DNA of 64,000 bases from an uncultured Phycisphaerales bacterium. Its GTDB lineage: Bacteria; Planctomycetota; Phycisphaerae; Phycisphaerales; UBA1924. Below are positions 15,920 to 24,632 of this stretch, piece after piece (position 1 is the first letter of the stretch; each line of letters opens with the position of its first letter). The DNA lies in the NCBI GenBank assembly GCA_937871915.1, contig CALMPG010000134.1, positions 78,453-142,452 of the forward strand, in the 5' to 3' direction. Under the pieces are notes generated by a model. It was not told the DNA's origin and did no database searches. It saw nothing but the letters and a program-made list of their open reading frames with translations. A program made the translations under genes and the position numbers.

Positions 15920-16909
15920 TCAGCGATTGGCCGCGAACGTGTAGTGCGCCACCGCGAGCGCCTGCTGGTTCCCGCGGTCGGCCAGCGCCGAGGGCCGCAC
16001 ATCCACGATCGCCGTCGCGGGCTCGAGCGCGATCGCCCGCAGCGTGCCGGTCGCCCCGGGGATGAACAACTCCGGGTACGCCGTGCCGATCGTCCCGAGC
16101 ACGAACACCTCGGGATTGAGAATGTCCGTCATGATCGCCATGATTCGCCCAAGTTCACGGGCCACGCGATCGGTCACACGCTTGGCCGCCGGGTCTCCAG
16201 CCCGGGCCGCCTCACACAGCCGCTCCGGCGTGATCGCCCCTTCCTTTTTCAGCACCTCGCGAAGGACGCTCTCCTCGCCGCGGTGCGTGCAGGCCGTCGC
16301 CTCGGCCGCGGCCATCTGGCTCATCCCCGGCCCGGAGCAGTACCCCTCGACCGTGCCGCGCCGACCGAACCCGACCGGCCCATCGTCGCTGGGGCTGAGT
16401 TGGATCCGCCCGATCTCCCCGGCCAGCCCCAGCGGCCCCTCGTAGAGCCGCCCGTCGATGATCAGCCCCGCGCCCATCCCGGTGGAAACGGTGAGAAACA
16501 CCGCCGTCCGGGTGCCCCTGGCCGCGCCCCAGAGCCACTCCGCGTACGCCGCGGCGTTGGCGTCGTTCATCATCGCGCTGGGGCACGCGAAGTTCGCGGC
16601 CAGCCAGTCTCGCAGCGCAAAGCCATGCCACGAAGGATTGTTCGGCGGGTTGATGAACTTGCCGGCTCTGTAGTCCAGCGGCCCGGGGCAGGCCGCGCCG
16701 AGGGCGAGCACGCTCGCCCCGCCCACGCCCGCCGCCAACTCCGCCAACCGCGTGGTGCACCGCGCCAGCATGGCTTCGGGTTTCAGGGCCGGATCGTTGG
16801 GAAATCGATCGCTCGCCAGCACCCGCCCATCGGGCGTGCCCACGCACATGCCGATCTTGGTGCCGCCGATGTCCAGCCCGAGATACACGCCGGGTGCGCT
16901 CGCGTTCAC
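15920..16909 (-). CDS. ROK-family sugar kinase lacking the zinc motif
   Basis: A 329-residue ROK protein, probably phosphorylating glucose or a related sugar with ATP. Motifs are LGLDIGGTKIG (about 9-19) and catalytic Asp in MNDANAAAYAE. The ROK zinc signature CxCGxxGCxE is replaced by VGFGRRGTVE, and the zinc His normally in EIGH is Arg (GEIGRIQ), so the zinc site is gone while the fold motifs remain. The start is GTG at 16909, supported by a 4-nt overlap (GTGA) with the upstream gene stop. No DNA-binding domain, so it is a kinase rather than a repressor. Confidence 0.85.
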   Translation of the reverse strand: MNASAPGVYLGLDIGGTKIGMCVGTPDGRVLASDRFPNDPALKPEAMLARCTTRLAELAAGVGGASVLALGAACPGPLDYRAGKFINPPNNPSWHGFALRDWLAANFACPSAMMNDANAAAYAEWLWGAARGTRTAVFLTVSTGMGAGLIIDGRLYEGPLGLAGEIGRIQLSPSDDGPVGFGRRGTVEGYCSGPGMSQMAAAEATACTHRGEESVLREVLKKEGAITPERLCEAARAGDPAAKRVTDRVARELGRIMAIMTDILNPEVFVLGTIGTAYPELFIPGATGTLRAIALEPATAIVDVRPSALADRGNQQALAVAHYTFAANR

Positions 16910-17556
16910 ATCATGGGCTCCGGGAGCGCGGCCCCGGCCTCCGGACGCTTGCCCATCGGGCCGAACCACACCAGGCAGAAGACCGGGTAGGCCGCGGCCA
17001 CCACCGTCATGCACACCGCTTGCGGGATCTGATTCTGCATCCCGCCCTGACCGTTGAAGAACTGCGACCACGGATCGTCCGGGTGCGACGACAGATATCC
17101 GGAGGAAGACGCCTGGTACATGAACGCCCCGACAAACCCGATGAGCGTGAAGAGCAGACTCAGGCCCGCGTAGCCCAGGTGCAGCGTGCGACCCTTGGCC
17201 GCCCGCCTCAGCGTGGCGATCCCCGCGACGATCAGGATGATCGTTCCGATGGGCCAGAAGACCGCGCTCGCCATCGAGAGCGGGCCGGGGGCCAGTTCCG
17301 CGGGCATGGGCGTGGTCGGGAGCATCGGCCCGCCGCCGCGGGCGCCGCCCTGCGACTGCGCCTGCTGCTGCAACTCTCCCATTTTCTGCAGGAACGGCCC
17401 CATGGCGAACGTGAACACCGCCGCACACAGGCCGCACACCGTGCCGACCGAGCCGAGCACGATGCTGATGATGCCCACAACCTTTGGCCACGCCGGCGGA
17501 TCGGTGGGGACGTTAAACTCGCCGGACACATGGGAAGGGGAACCGTACTGGGACAT
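16906..17556 (-). CDS. multi-pass membrane protein, DUF4190-like arrangement
   Basis: A 216-residue protein with four predicted transmembrane helices (about 25-55, 95-118, 128-150 and 185-205). A Gln/Gly-rich loop (QQQAQSQGGARGGG) follows the first. The short helix pair after a Pro-rich N-terminus resembles DUF4190-type planctomycete proteins, but this is not certain. The ATG at 17556 has an excellent GGAGGTGA 5-12 nt upstream. It overlaps the ROK kinase start, so the two are coupled. Confidence 0.65.
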   Translation of the reverse strand: MSQYGSPSHVSGEFNVPTDPPAWPKVVGIISIVLGSVGTVCGLCAAVFTFAMGPFLQKMGELQQQAQSQGGARGGGPMLPTTPMPAELAPGPLSMASAVFWPIGTIILIVAGIATLRRAAKGRTLHLGYAGLSLLFTLIGFVGAFMYQASSSGYLSSHPDDPWSQFFNGQGGMQNQIPQAVCMTVVAAAYPVFCLVWFGPMGKRPEAGAALPEPMM

Positions 17557-17616
17557 GGAATCACCTCCAGAGATGTCCAAGAGCATACCAAAGTCGCTTC
17601 GGACGTGCCGCTCGCC

Positions 17617-18645
17617 CTACAACTGCTTCAGGAACCGCAGGTCGTTCTCGAAGAGCATCCGGATATCCGGGATCGAGTACTTCCCCATCGCCAGCCGTTC
17701 GATGCCGAACCCGAACGCAAACCCCGACCACACTTCGGGATCGATGTTGCACATCGTCAGCACCGCCGGGTCCACCATGCCGCACCCGCCAAGTTCCACC
17801 CACCGCCAAGGCTGGTCCGGGCGCAGACGCATGTAGAAGTCCACCTCCGCGCTCGGCTCGGTGAATGGGAAATAGCTCGGGCGCAGCCGCACGTTTGCCT
17901 CCGGCCCGAAGTACGCCTTGGCGAACTGCAAGAGGCATGTCTTCAGATCCGCCATCGACACGCCCTTGTCGATGTAGAGGCCTTCGATCTGGTGGAACAT
18001 GAAGCTGTGCGTCGCGTCCACCGTGTCCGGCCGGTACACCCGACCCGGAGACACGATCTTGATCGGCGGGGTGCGCGTTTCCATCACGCGGATCTGCACC
18101 GTGCTCGTCTGGCTCCGCAGCATGCGGGGCACATCGAACTTGAGCGGATCGTCGATGTAGTAGTTGTCGCCGGGATCGCGGGCGGGGTGCTGCTGGGGGA
18201 TGTTGAGCTTGATGAAGTTGTGCTCGTCGTCCTCGAGCTCGGGGCCCTGGGCGACCTCGAAGCCCATGCGGGCGAAGACGTCCACCAGCTCATCTCGCAC
18301 GCGGGAGATGATGTGGCGGCGGCCGAGGCCGGTGGCGTAGTGCAGGCCGGGCTCGGTCATGTCGATTTGGGTTTCGCCGACTTTCGCGGGCGCGGCCGCT
18401 GCGCCGCCCATGGATTCCTGGCGGGCCTTGAAGGCTTCTTCGAGCGCGACCTTGATCTGGTTGGCCTTGGCGCCGACGGCGGGCTTCTGGTCCTTGGGGA
18501 CGTCTTTGAGCCCAGCGAGCGCGGCTTTGACCTTGCCGGAGTTGCCGAGGTATTCGGTTCGCCATGACTCCATGGCGGCGCCGTCGGCGGCCGCGGCGAG
18601 GGCGGCGAGGCCATCGGTTTGGAGTTGTTCGAGAGCTTGGAGCAT
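17617..18645 (-). CDS. pheS: phenylalanyl-tRNA synthetase alpha subunit
   Basis: A 342-residue class II synthetase subunit. It has an N-terminal helical coiled coil (about 1-85). The catalytic core begins near 105 and carries GPELEDDEHNFIKLNIPQQH, the ATP-site TPPIKIVSPGRVYR, and the motif 3 tail FAFGFGIERLAMGKYSIPD. The terminal ENDLRFLKQL is canonical. The ATG at 18645 begins MLQALEQLQ. A TACACT box lies 8 nt upstream. pheT, usually next in the operon, is not adjacent and not in the window. Confidence 0.97.
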   Translation of the reverse strand: MLQALEQLQTDGLAALAAAADGAAMESWRTEYLGNSGKVKAALAGLKDVPKDQKPAVGAKANQIKVALEEAFKARQESMGGAAAAPAKVGETQIDMTEPGLHYATGLGRRHIISRVRDELVDVFARMGFEVAQGPELEDDEHNFIKLNIPQQHPARDPGDNYYIDDPLKFDVPRMLRSQTSTVQIRVMETRTPPIKIVSPGRVYRPDTVDATHSFMFHQIEGLYIDKGVSMADLKTCLLQFAKAYFGPEANVRLRPSYFPFTEPSAEVDFYMRLRPDQPWRWVELGGCGMVDPAVLTMCNIDPEVWSGFAFGFGIERLAMGKYSIPDIRMLFENDLRFLKQL

Positions 18646-18653
18646 CGGGGCGG

Positions 18654-18659
18654 AGTGTA
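18654..18659 (-). promoter_or_regulatory. -10-like box TACACT, leaderless type
   Basis: TACACT on the minus strand lies 8 nt before the pheS ATG. There is no Shine-Dalgarno sequence between them. Confidence 0.4.
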
Positions 18660-18739
18660 GCGGCGTCTGCACGCCGTTTGCGCGAGCGGACACATCCGCG
18701 GGATTCGCCGAGCCTCATCCCGGGCGTGTAAAAGACAAC

Positions 18740-18765
18740 GGCCCGCCGGGAGATCCCGACGGGCC
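18740..18765 (-). terminator. Rho-independent terminator after the Cys-rich lipoprotein gene
   Basis: Stem GGCCCGCCGGG / CCCGACGGGCC with loop AGAT (one mismatch). On the minus strand it is followed by GTTGTCTTTTA. It lies 30 nt past the stop of the gene at 18795-19043. Confidence 0.75.
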
Positions 18766-18794
18766 GCGTTGATTCGAGTCAGATGTCGGCGGAG

Positions 18795-19043
18795 TTAGTT
18801 GGACGCGCCGGTGGAGGGGCAGGTCTTCTTCTCGCCGCTGCAGCCGGCGGCCTTGTCCTTGCAGCAACCGGGGGTCGCGGCGGGGGTGGCCTGGGCGTCG
18901 GTCTTCACGGACGCGGCCTTCTCCTGGCAAGCGGCCTTGTCGCCACCTTCGCAGCACTTGTCGGCGTTCTTGTTGCAACCACCGAGGAACGCGGCAGCGG
19001 CGACGGTACAGACGAGGCCGAACGAGCAGATGAACTTACGCAT
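18795..19043 (-). CDS. small Cys-rich lipoprotein
   Basis: An 82-residue protein. The signal peptide ends in the lipobox FLGGC (Cys23). The mature part has six more cysteines in three groups: CCEGGDKAAC, GCCKDKAAGC and KTCP. Short linkers of Lys/Ala/Thr separate them. This spacing could bind metal or form disulfides, but no named family was recognised. It has its own terminator downstream and stands alone between pheS and the large Gly-rich protein. Confidence 0.75.
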   Translation of the reverse strand: MRKFICSFGLVCTVAAAAFLGGCNKNADKCCEGGDKAACQEKAASVKTDAQATPAATPGCCKDKAAGCSGEKKTCPSTGASN

Positions 19044-19223
19044 GGGTCAGTCTCCGAAAGAGGGTTCGAGTTCTCGCCCCGGGCGACCGCCCGCGGCCGG
19101 GTGCCATCGACGAACGTCGATGGATGTCCTGAAAGGTTAGCAAGTTTGCATCTACCCGGCCACTAAATGCGGGATTTGGACTAAATCGCTGTCGTGGAAC
19201 GACTGATCATGCCCATCTGGTTC

Positions 19224-21449
19224 CTAGATGACTTGACCGGGAGGGCCATGACTTCCGGTTGGATTGCCGGAACCGCCGTTTCCTCCTGATCCAGGCAAAC
19301 CTCCTCCCGAAGCATCGCCACCTCGACCGCCGTTTCCTCCGGGCTGTCGGTCTGGAACCGTGCCACCACTGGATCCGCCTGTTCCTCCGTTTCCACCTTT
19401 ACCACCGCTTTGTCCTTGACCCCCTCTGCCGCCAGGTCCGGGGCTCCCTCCGTTCGGGCCGTAGCCACCAATCCCTCCGTCACCAGCAGATCCCCCTCCG
19501 CTGCCACTATGGCCACCGGTTCCACCCGTACCACCGTCTCCACCGTTTCCGCCTTGACCGCTTCCGCCACCACCCCCAACTCCGCCGTTGCCGCTGCGAC
19601 CGGAGCCCGAGCCAACTCCGCCCGTTCCACCGTCTCCGCCCTCACCGTTTCCATTTGGACCAGTACCCCCGGTCCCACCTTTGCCACCCGTGCCACCAGC
19701 TCCATTGCCTCCATTCGCATCGCCACCACCTCCCCCGTCGCCGCCACGGCCGGGCGCCTTTGTAGGTGAGCCGTCGCCTCCGGTCCCGCCTTGGCCACCT
19801 CTCTGCCCGCTCCCGCCATCAGGCCCGCCACCGCCGCCATCCCCGCCAGTCCCTCCCATTCCCCCGCCCGTACCGCCTTTTCCGCCATCGCCTCCAACCC
19901 CTCCAGAGCCTGAGGGCGAACCGCCCGCTCCACCAGTGCCACCTTGTCCTCCAGTACCGCCGTCGTCGCCTCCTTGACCTCCCTTTCCGCCAGTGCTGCC
20001 GGACCCGCTCGGACTTTTTCCGGAACCACCGTCACCGCCTGTTCCACCTCTTCCAGGTTCGATACCCGGAGCCCTGCCACCGCCCTTTCCACCGTCTCCG
20101 CCTTTTCCGGGTCCACCCAGATCGTCCCCATCTCGCCCTTTTCCACCGGCACCTCCGTCATGACCTGGGGCACCATCTCCACCCTTGCCGCCGTGGGGAA
20201 AGTTGGGGTTGTACGGGTCGTCTCCCGGGAAACCGGGTGCACCTTCTGGTTTGGCTGGGTTGGATGGGTCGCCGCCATTGCATCCGTAGCAATGCGGATT
20301 GCAGGCCTTGTGGAACTGGCCGGGGTGGCTTCGGTTCCACGTCTTGCAGATGGCGCACTGCTGGGCTTCGGTCGGCTCATCGCCAGCTGCGGTCTTGGCC
20401 TGAGCAGTCTCGCACTCGCTCGGCATTGAGCTGTCAGGCTTGGACTGACCGTTCACGTACTGGGTCACAAATACGGTCACGTCATAGCCATCGATAACTC
20501 CGTCCCCATTTGCGTCTGCGATCGTCTGACCAACAAAGAAACTATCGGCAAACCTCATTGCATCTTGAAGATCGACAGCACCCTCACCGGTCTTGTCGGC
20601 CAGTGTCGGCTCAAGCATCACACCTGCGATCGATCCGTCAGGCCTGCGCGCGGTAGCACAAATGCGCCCCGCCTCATCGATATAGTTGGCCCTCAGGATG
20701 GTCCATCCTTCAACCCCCACCAGCGCGGATTCCAATCGCACCCACCCGGACGTGCGCCACATGTACGCCGCTTCGCGTGATCGAAGTTCGGAAGAGGTCA
20801 GCCAGCCCGCCCGTGCACCACCAAGATCGAACGCGTTGGCAACCACATCTCCACGCGAGTTCATCGCCGTAAACTCAACATGGGAGAAGTCGCCGGGTGC
20901 GGTGAGAACGAGCGAGTCGCCGCTCGATGACCACACAACACCCAACTCCCGCGGGTTTCCAAAAGAATCCGACGCCGTCTGCGACTCTGCACGGCCAACC
21001 AAGTTTCCGAGAATGGATGCCCCAAGAGGATCGCCGTTGGCAACACCGAACGGCAGCGTCAGTTGATCGTCGATTGGCGAGTCGACCATCCAGGCATAGG
21101 CTCGCAGAACCTGTTGTCCCGCGTCGTCTTTCTCAACCTGAGAAAAGCCCCATCGAACCGGCCCTATGGCCACTGGCTCAATATCGCCCTTGAAAATGCT
21201 CGACGCCGTGAACTGAGCACCTGATTGATCCGTTGCGGGTTTCCATTGCGCAGACAAAAAAAGCCCGTTTCCTGCCGCCAGTCCTCCGACAACCGTCGAG
21301 TCGTTCAACACGCGGAGTGGAATGAACTTCGCAGTCGGGTCGCCAGCTTGGCTGGCAAAGTCAATGATCCTGTAAGACTGACCGTTCGCAACGCTGGAAA
21401 CCGCCAGAACCAAGGAGACAACCAATCCGGTGTACCAGCGAAAGTTCAT
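19224..21449 (-). CDS. large secreted protein: beta-propeller-like head, dockerin-like EF-hand, Cys motif, Gly-Gly-x repeat tail
   Basis: A 741-residue protein. The signal peptide is about 1-23 (ending VANGQ). Residues 25-300 contain HAF-type units (AMNSRGDVVAN, AAYMWRTSGWV) suggesting a beta-propeller. A dockerin/EF-hand-like loop DANGDGVIDGYDV follows near 311-323. A cysteine cluster (CAICKTWN, then C-x3-C-x2-C; about 358-385) could bind zinc. The last about 350 residues are GGxGGxGG repeats with Asp, Ser, Thr, Lys and Pro. The ATG at 21449 has GAGGAG upstream. The 5' half is lower in GC than its neighbours. It resembles mycobacterial PGRS or Gly-rich matrix proteins only in composition. 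Function unknown, probably extracellular matrix or adhesion. Confidence 0.8.
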   Translation of the reverse strand: MNFRWYTGLVVSLVLAVSSVANGQSYRIIDFASQAGDPTAKFIPLRVLNDSTVVGGLAAGNGLFLSAQWKPATDQSGAQFTASSIFKGDIEPVAIGPVRWGFSQVEKDDAGQQVLRAYAWMVDSPIDDQLTLPFGVANGDPLGASILGNLVGRAESQTASDSFGNPRELGVVWSSSGDSLVLTAPGDFSHVEFTAMNSRGDVVANAFDLGGARAGWLTSSELRSREAAYMWRTSGWVRLESALVGVEGWTILRANYIDEAGRICATARRPDGSIAGVMLEPTLADKTGEGAVDLQDAMRFADSFFVGQTIADANGDGVIDGYDVTVFVTQYVNGQSKPDSSMPSECETAQAKTAAGDEPTEAQQCAICKTWNRSHPGQFHKACNPHCYGCNGGDPSNPAKPEGAPGFPGDDPYNPNFPHGGKGGDGAPGHDGGAGGKGRDGDDLGGPGKGGDGGKGGGRAPGIEPGRGGTGGDGGSGKSPSGSGSTGGKGGQGGDDGGTGGQGGTGGAGGSPSGSGGVGGDGGKGGTGGGMGGTGGDGGGGGPDGGSGQRGGQGGTGGDGSPTKAPGRGGDGGGGGDANGGNGAGGTGGKGGTGGTGPNGNGEGGDGGTGGVGSGSGRSGNGGVGGGGGSGQGGNGGDGGTGGTGGHSGSGGGSAGDGGIGGYGPNGGSPGPGGRGGQGQSGGKGGNGGTGGSSGGTVPDRQPGGNGGRGGDASGGGLPGSGGNGGSGNPTGSHGPPGQVI

Positions 21450-21574
21450 GGAAGCAACTCCTCGGCCAAGGGTATGAAATCTCAATACCTTGACCATGAT
21501 CGGCTGTGAGTGCTTCGAAACTTTAGGCCAGAGTAAGGGCCAATGTCCCGCTTCGTTTCACCTGCATGGAGGGC

Positions 21575-22195
21575 TCATTGCGCCGCGATGGAGGCCTTGC
21601 GGATCTTGGCGGCAAACGCGGTGCGACGGTCGGCCTGACGACGACGGGTCGAGGGACGACCGCCGATCTCGGGGCCTTCCTCCGCGCCGACGAACTGGAT
21701 CAGGCAGATCTCGCCACCATCGCCGATGCGGGCCTTCTGGAGCTTGACAATGCGGGTGTACCCGCCCGCCCGATCCTTGAACCGCGGGGCGACGTTCTCG
21801 AAAATGTGCTTGACGAGCTTCGGGGCCTTGCGCAGCTCGCCGTAGCGGTTGCGCTCGACCTTGGCGCCGTCGGGGATTGCGAAGTACTTCTCGGCCCGGT
21901 CGCGAAGCGCGGCCACGGCGTCCTTCTCCGCGTCCGTCGCGGACTTGGAAAGGTACAGCCAGTCGAAGGCGAGCTTGTCGCCGCCGAGCTTGGCGATCAC
22001 CCGACGGCGGGCGGCCACGGTGCCCTCCTTGGCGTCGGTGACGATCTTCTCCACGAACGGCTGGAGGCACTTGGCCTTCGGGACGGTCGTGGTGATCTGG
22101 CCGTGCTGGAACAGACCCAGCGCAAGGTTGCGCAGGGTGGAAGCCCGGTGAGCGGTCGTGCGACCGAGTCGATATCCGCCTCTACGGTGACGCAT
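21575..22195 (-). CDS. rplQ: 50S ribosomal protein L17
   Basis: A 206-residue bL17. The core MRHRRGGYRLGRTTAHRAST and GGYTRIVKLQKARIGDGGE are canonical. The usual length is 115-130 residues. The excess comprises an internal insertion (about 70-115) and a basic C-terminal tail (RRRQADRRTAFAAKIRKAS). Last gene of the S10-spc-alpha operon, 24 nt after rpoA. Confidence 0.95.
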   Translation of the reverse strand: MRHRRGGYRLGRTTAHRASTLRNLALGLFQHGQITTTVPKAKCLQPFVEKIVTDAKEGTVAARRRVIAKLGGDKLAFDWLYLSKSATDAEKDAVAALRDRAEKYFAIPDGAKVERNRYGELRKAPKLVKHIFENVAPRFKDRAGGYTRIVKLQKARIGDGGEICLIQFVGAEEGPEIGGRPSTRRRQADRRTAFAAKIRKASIAAQ

Positions 22196-22219
22196 GGGAA
22201 AACTCCTGCTTCGAACGAA

Positions 22220-23245
22220 TCAGACGGGCTGGCCCGGCGTGAAAGGACTGGTGGGATGAACGCCCTCAGGCAGTTTCATGCCGAGGTCGAGACCGATGTC
22301 GATGAGCTTCTTCTTCACCTCGCGGAGGCTGGTGCGTCCGAACGAGCGGACCTTGAGCAGGTCGGCCTCGGAGCGGACGACCAGATCGGCGACGTTCTGG
22401 ATGCGGGCCGACTCCAGGCAGTTGCTCGCCCGGACAGACAGCTCCAGCTCGCCGATGGGCATGTTCATCTTGCGGATGAGCTCCTCGTCCACGCCGGCGG
22501 CCTTGGCGGCCTCCTCGCTGACGAGTTCCTGCCCGATGTCGAAGTACTGGACGAAGGGATTGAGGTGCTTGCGGAGGATCTTGGCCGCCTCGACGAGGGC
22601 CATCTCGGGCACCACGGTGCCGTTGGTCCAGATGTCGAGGATCAGCTTGTCGTAGTTGGTCTTCTGGCCCACGCGGGTCTCTTCGACCTTGTAGCGCACG
22701 CGCTGCACGGGGGAGTAGATCGCGTCCACGGGGATCAGGCCGATCTCCTGCTCTTCCTGCTTGTTGTACTGCTCGCTGGCGGGGATGTAGCCGCGCCCTT
22801 TGCCGACGCGCAGCTCCATCTCGAAATCAACCTTGTCCGTGAGCGTGCACAGGACGAGGTCCTTGTTCATGATGGTGACGGCCGCGTCGCCCTCGATGAG
22901 GTCGGCGGTGACGTCGCCCGGGCCGGTGGCGGCGACGGTGAGCACCTTGGGCTCGTCGGTCTCCATCTTCACGACCAGGTTCTTGACGTTGAGGATGATG
23001 TCCGTCACGTCCTGCATGACGCCCGGGAGCGAGTGGAACTCGTGCGGGGCCCCCTTGATCTTCACGGCCGTGACGGCCGCGCCCTCGAGGGACGAGAGCA
23101 GGATGCGGCGGAGCGAGTTGCCGATGGTCGTGCCGAACCCCTGCTCGAAGGGCTCGACGATGAAGCGGCCGAAAACGTCGCTCTTGAACTTGGGGTCGGT
23201 GACGACCTTGCTGGGCAACTCGAGCCCACGCCAGCGGATGCGCAT
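22220..23245 (-). CDS. rpoA: RNA polymerase alpha subunit
   Basis: A 341-residue alpha subunit. The N-terminal domain (about 1-240) carries dimerisation motifs (EPFEQGFGTTIGNSLRRILL) and the C-terminal domain (about 265-335) carries the helix-hairpin region ending in SLREVKKKLIDIGLDLG. The ATG at 23245 (MRIRWRGLEL) is the family start. Upstream codons in frame overlap a repeat. rpsD, usually between rpsK and rpoA, is missing. Confidence 0.97.
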   Translation of the reverse strand: MRIRWRGLELPSKVVTDPKFKSDVFGRFIVEPFEQGFGTTIGNSLRRILLSSLEGAAVTAVKIKGAPHEFHSLPGVMQDVTDIILNVKNLVVKMETDEPKVLTVAATGPGDVTADLIEGDAAVTIMNKDLVLCTLTDKVDFEMELRVGKGRGYIPASEQYNKQEEQEIGLIPVDAIYSPVQRVRYKVEETRVGQKTNYDKLILDIWTNGTVVPEMALVEAAKILRKHLNPFVQYFDIGQELVSEEAAKAAGVDEELIRKMNMPIGELELSVRASNCLESARIQNVADLVVRSEADLLKVRSFGRTSLREVKKKLIDIGLDLGMKLPEGVHPTSPFTPGQPV

Positions 23246-23368
23246 AAGAAAAACCCTTCTTCGTTCGGCGGAACCTTGCGGATGTGAGCCGCTCCACGCC
23301 TGACGAGTCATTCCCGGCCGCCGAACCACCCGGGACGCTCTGCTGTGCGAGAAACGGACCAGAAACAG

Positions 23369-23400
23369 AATCTGAGATCTCAAATCTGAGATCTCAGATT
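23369..23400. repeat. low-GC palindromic repeat (AATCTGAGATCT type)
   Basis: Two copies of a TCTGAGATCTCA-like unit form a near-perfect palindrome between rpsK and rpoA. The reading SEISNLRSQIG matches the related element at 36416-36454 (SEISNLKFQIQ). Planctomycete genomes are known to carry many such elements. Confidence 0.75.
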
Positions 23401-23410
23401 GGAGAATCGA

Positions 23411-23788
23411 TCAGACACGGCGCTTCTTGCGGGGCCGGCAGCCGTTGTGCGGGATGGGCGTGTGGTCCTCGACGGCCGTCACGCGGATGCCGGTGGAGAC
23501 CATGCCCGTCACCGCGGACTCGCGTCCGGCGCCGGTGCCCTTGACGTACACCTCGACCTCGGAGACGCCGATCTTGCGGGCCTTCTGCCCGGCGCTCTCG
23601 CCGGCGCGGGTGGCCGCGAAGGGCGTGCTCTTGCGGGCGCCCTTGAAGCCGATCGTCCCCGCCGAGTCCCAGCAGAGGGTCTCGCCGTTGATGTCGGTGA
23701 TCGTGACGATCGTGTTGTTGTGCGTCGCCTTGACGTGGGCGATGCCGCGGGTGACGTTCTTGCGGACCTTCTTTGCCTTCTTCGCCAT
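23411..23788 (-). CDS. rpsK: 30S ribosomal protein S11
   Basis: A 125-residue uS11 of normal length. Canonical segments are [31 protein letters not shown] and the C-terminal [17 protein letters not shown]. It follows rpsM across a 93-nt gap that holds a palindromic repeat. Confidence 0.98.
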   Translation of the reverse strand: MAKKAKKVRKNVTRGIAHVKATHNNTIVTITDINGETLCWDSAGTIGFKGARKSTPFAATRAGESAGQKARKIGVSEVEVYVKGTGAGRESAVTGMVSTGIRVTAVEDHTPIPHNGCRPRKKRRV

Positions 23789-23850
23789 CGTGTGCTCCTC
23801 GGATCGTCCGACAGGTGTCGTACCCGGGGTGTGTGTGGTGTGTTTTCCCG

Positions 23851-23870
23851 ATAGGTCCCATAGGACCTAT
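23851..23870. repeat. ATAGGTCC palindrome
   Basis: ATAGGTCC-CATA-GGACCTAT is a perfect 8-bp stem. It belongs to the family also seen at 27921-27960, 29452-29483 and 49279-49322. Confidence 0.75.
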
Positions 23871-23881
23871 TCCTGGTGTGT

Positions 23882-24262
23882 CTACTTGGCCTTGACGCCC
23901 TTCTTGCCGGCGACCGTCTTCTTCTTGCCCTTGCGCGTGCGGGCGTTGGAGCGGGTCCGCTGCCCGCGGGTGGGCAGGCCGCGCCGGTGACGCTCGCCGC
24001 GGTAGGTGCGGACGTCCTTGAGGCGCTGGATGTTCTGCTGCACGGCGCGTCGGAGGGCGCCCTCGACGACGAGGCCGTTGTCGATGATCTCGTTGATCCG
24101 CGCCAGCGCGGTCTCGTCCACCTGGCCGGCGCGCTGGTCGGGGTCGATCTTCGCCTCCGTCAGGATGTCCATGGCGACCTTGCGGCCGATCCCGTGGACG
24201 TACTGCAGGGCGAAGTAGATCTTCTTCTTCTCGGGAATGTCGATGCCGGCGATACGGGGCAT
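23882..24262 (-). CDS. rpsM: 30S ribosomal protein S13
   Basis: A 126-residue uS13 of normal length. The start MPRIAGIDIPEKKKI is canonical, so the ATG at 24262 is chosen over the in-frame upstream codons. The C-terminus has RHRRGLPTRGQRTRSNARTR followed by a Lys-rich tail. Confidence 0.97.
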   Translation of the reverse strand: MPRIAGIDIPEKKKIYFALQYVHGIGRKVAMDILTEAKIDPDQRAGQVDETALARINEIIDNGLVVEGALRRAVQQNIQRLKDVRTYRGERHRRGLPTRGQRTRSNARTRKGKKKTVAGKKGVKAK

Positions 24263-24284
24263 TGGTCGTTCCTGTCTTCCTCGG

Positions 24285-24358
24285 GGCACCGCCACGCTCC
24301 GCGTGGCGATTCTTCCGTAGTTGCTCGTTCAATCCGCCGCGCGGAGCGCGGCGGCACC
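24285..24358. repeat. inverted pair of GGTACC-type REP palindromes
   Basis: 24285-24307 (GGCACCGCCACGCTCCGCG plus TGGC) and 24334-24358 carry the same unit in opposite orientation: a G-G-x-x-C-C head and a CCACGC / GCGTGG-type stem. They fill the rpmJ-rpsM gap. The inverted pairing resembles a REPIN. Confidence 0.75.
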
Positions 24359-24360
24359 CA

Positions 24361-24477
24361 TCAACCCTGGACCTGCTTGTGCTTCGGGTCCGCCTTGCAG
24401 ATCACGCGGACCTTGCCCTTGCGGCGGACGACCTGGCAGGAGCCGCAGATCTTCTTGACACTGGCCTTGACCTTCAT
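24361..24477 (-). CDS. rpmJ: 50S ribosomal protein L36
   Basis: A 38-residue bL36 of zinc-binding type. [20 protein letters not shown] begins it, with cysteines at 11, 14 and 27 and His33 as the expected zinc ligands. It is too short for common gene callers but complete, with TGA stop at 24361-24363. Confidence 0.97.
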   Translation of the reverse strand: MKVKASVKKICGSCQVVRRKGKVRVICKADPKHKQVQG

Positions 24478-24632
24478 GGCGGAGACTCGCTTTCAACACT
24501 CTTGGAGAGTGCGTTTTTCGGGGCGGAGATAATAGGCGGGACAGGCCTTCCTTTCCCGCGCTCGGACCGTCGATTGCCGTGCTTCCCTGCACGATTCCAC
24601 CCCCCGGGTGGCCCCGGGGCACCCGCCCGGAT

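Noticed and set aside
15920..16909. ROK transcriptional repressor (NagC/XylR type)
   Set aside because: No N-terminal DNA-binding domain; the protein starts at the ATP motif.
19104..19123. perfect hairpin CCATCGAC-GAAC-GTCGATGG as a terminator
   Set aside because: No T-run on either strand; its role is unclear and it may be chance or another repeat.
19224..20275. mycobacterial PE-PGRS protein
   Set aside because: The Gly-rich tail is similar in composition but there is no PE domain, and the head has a signal peptide and dockerin-like loop.
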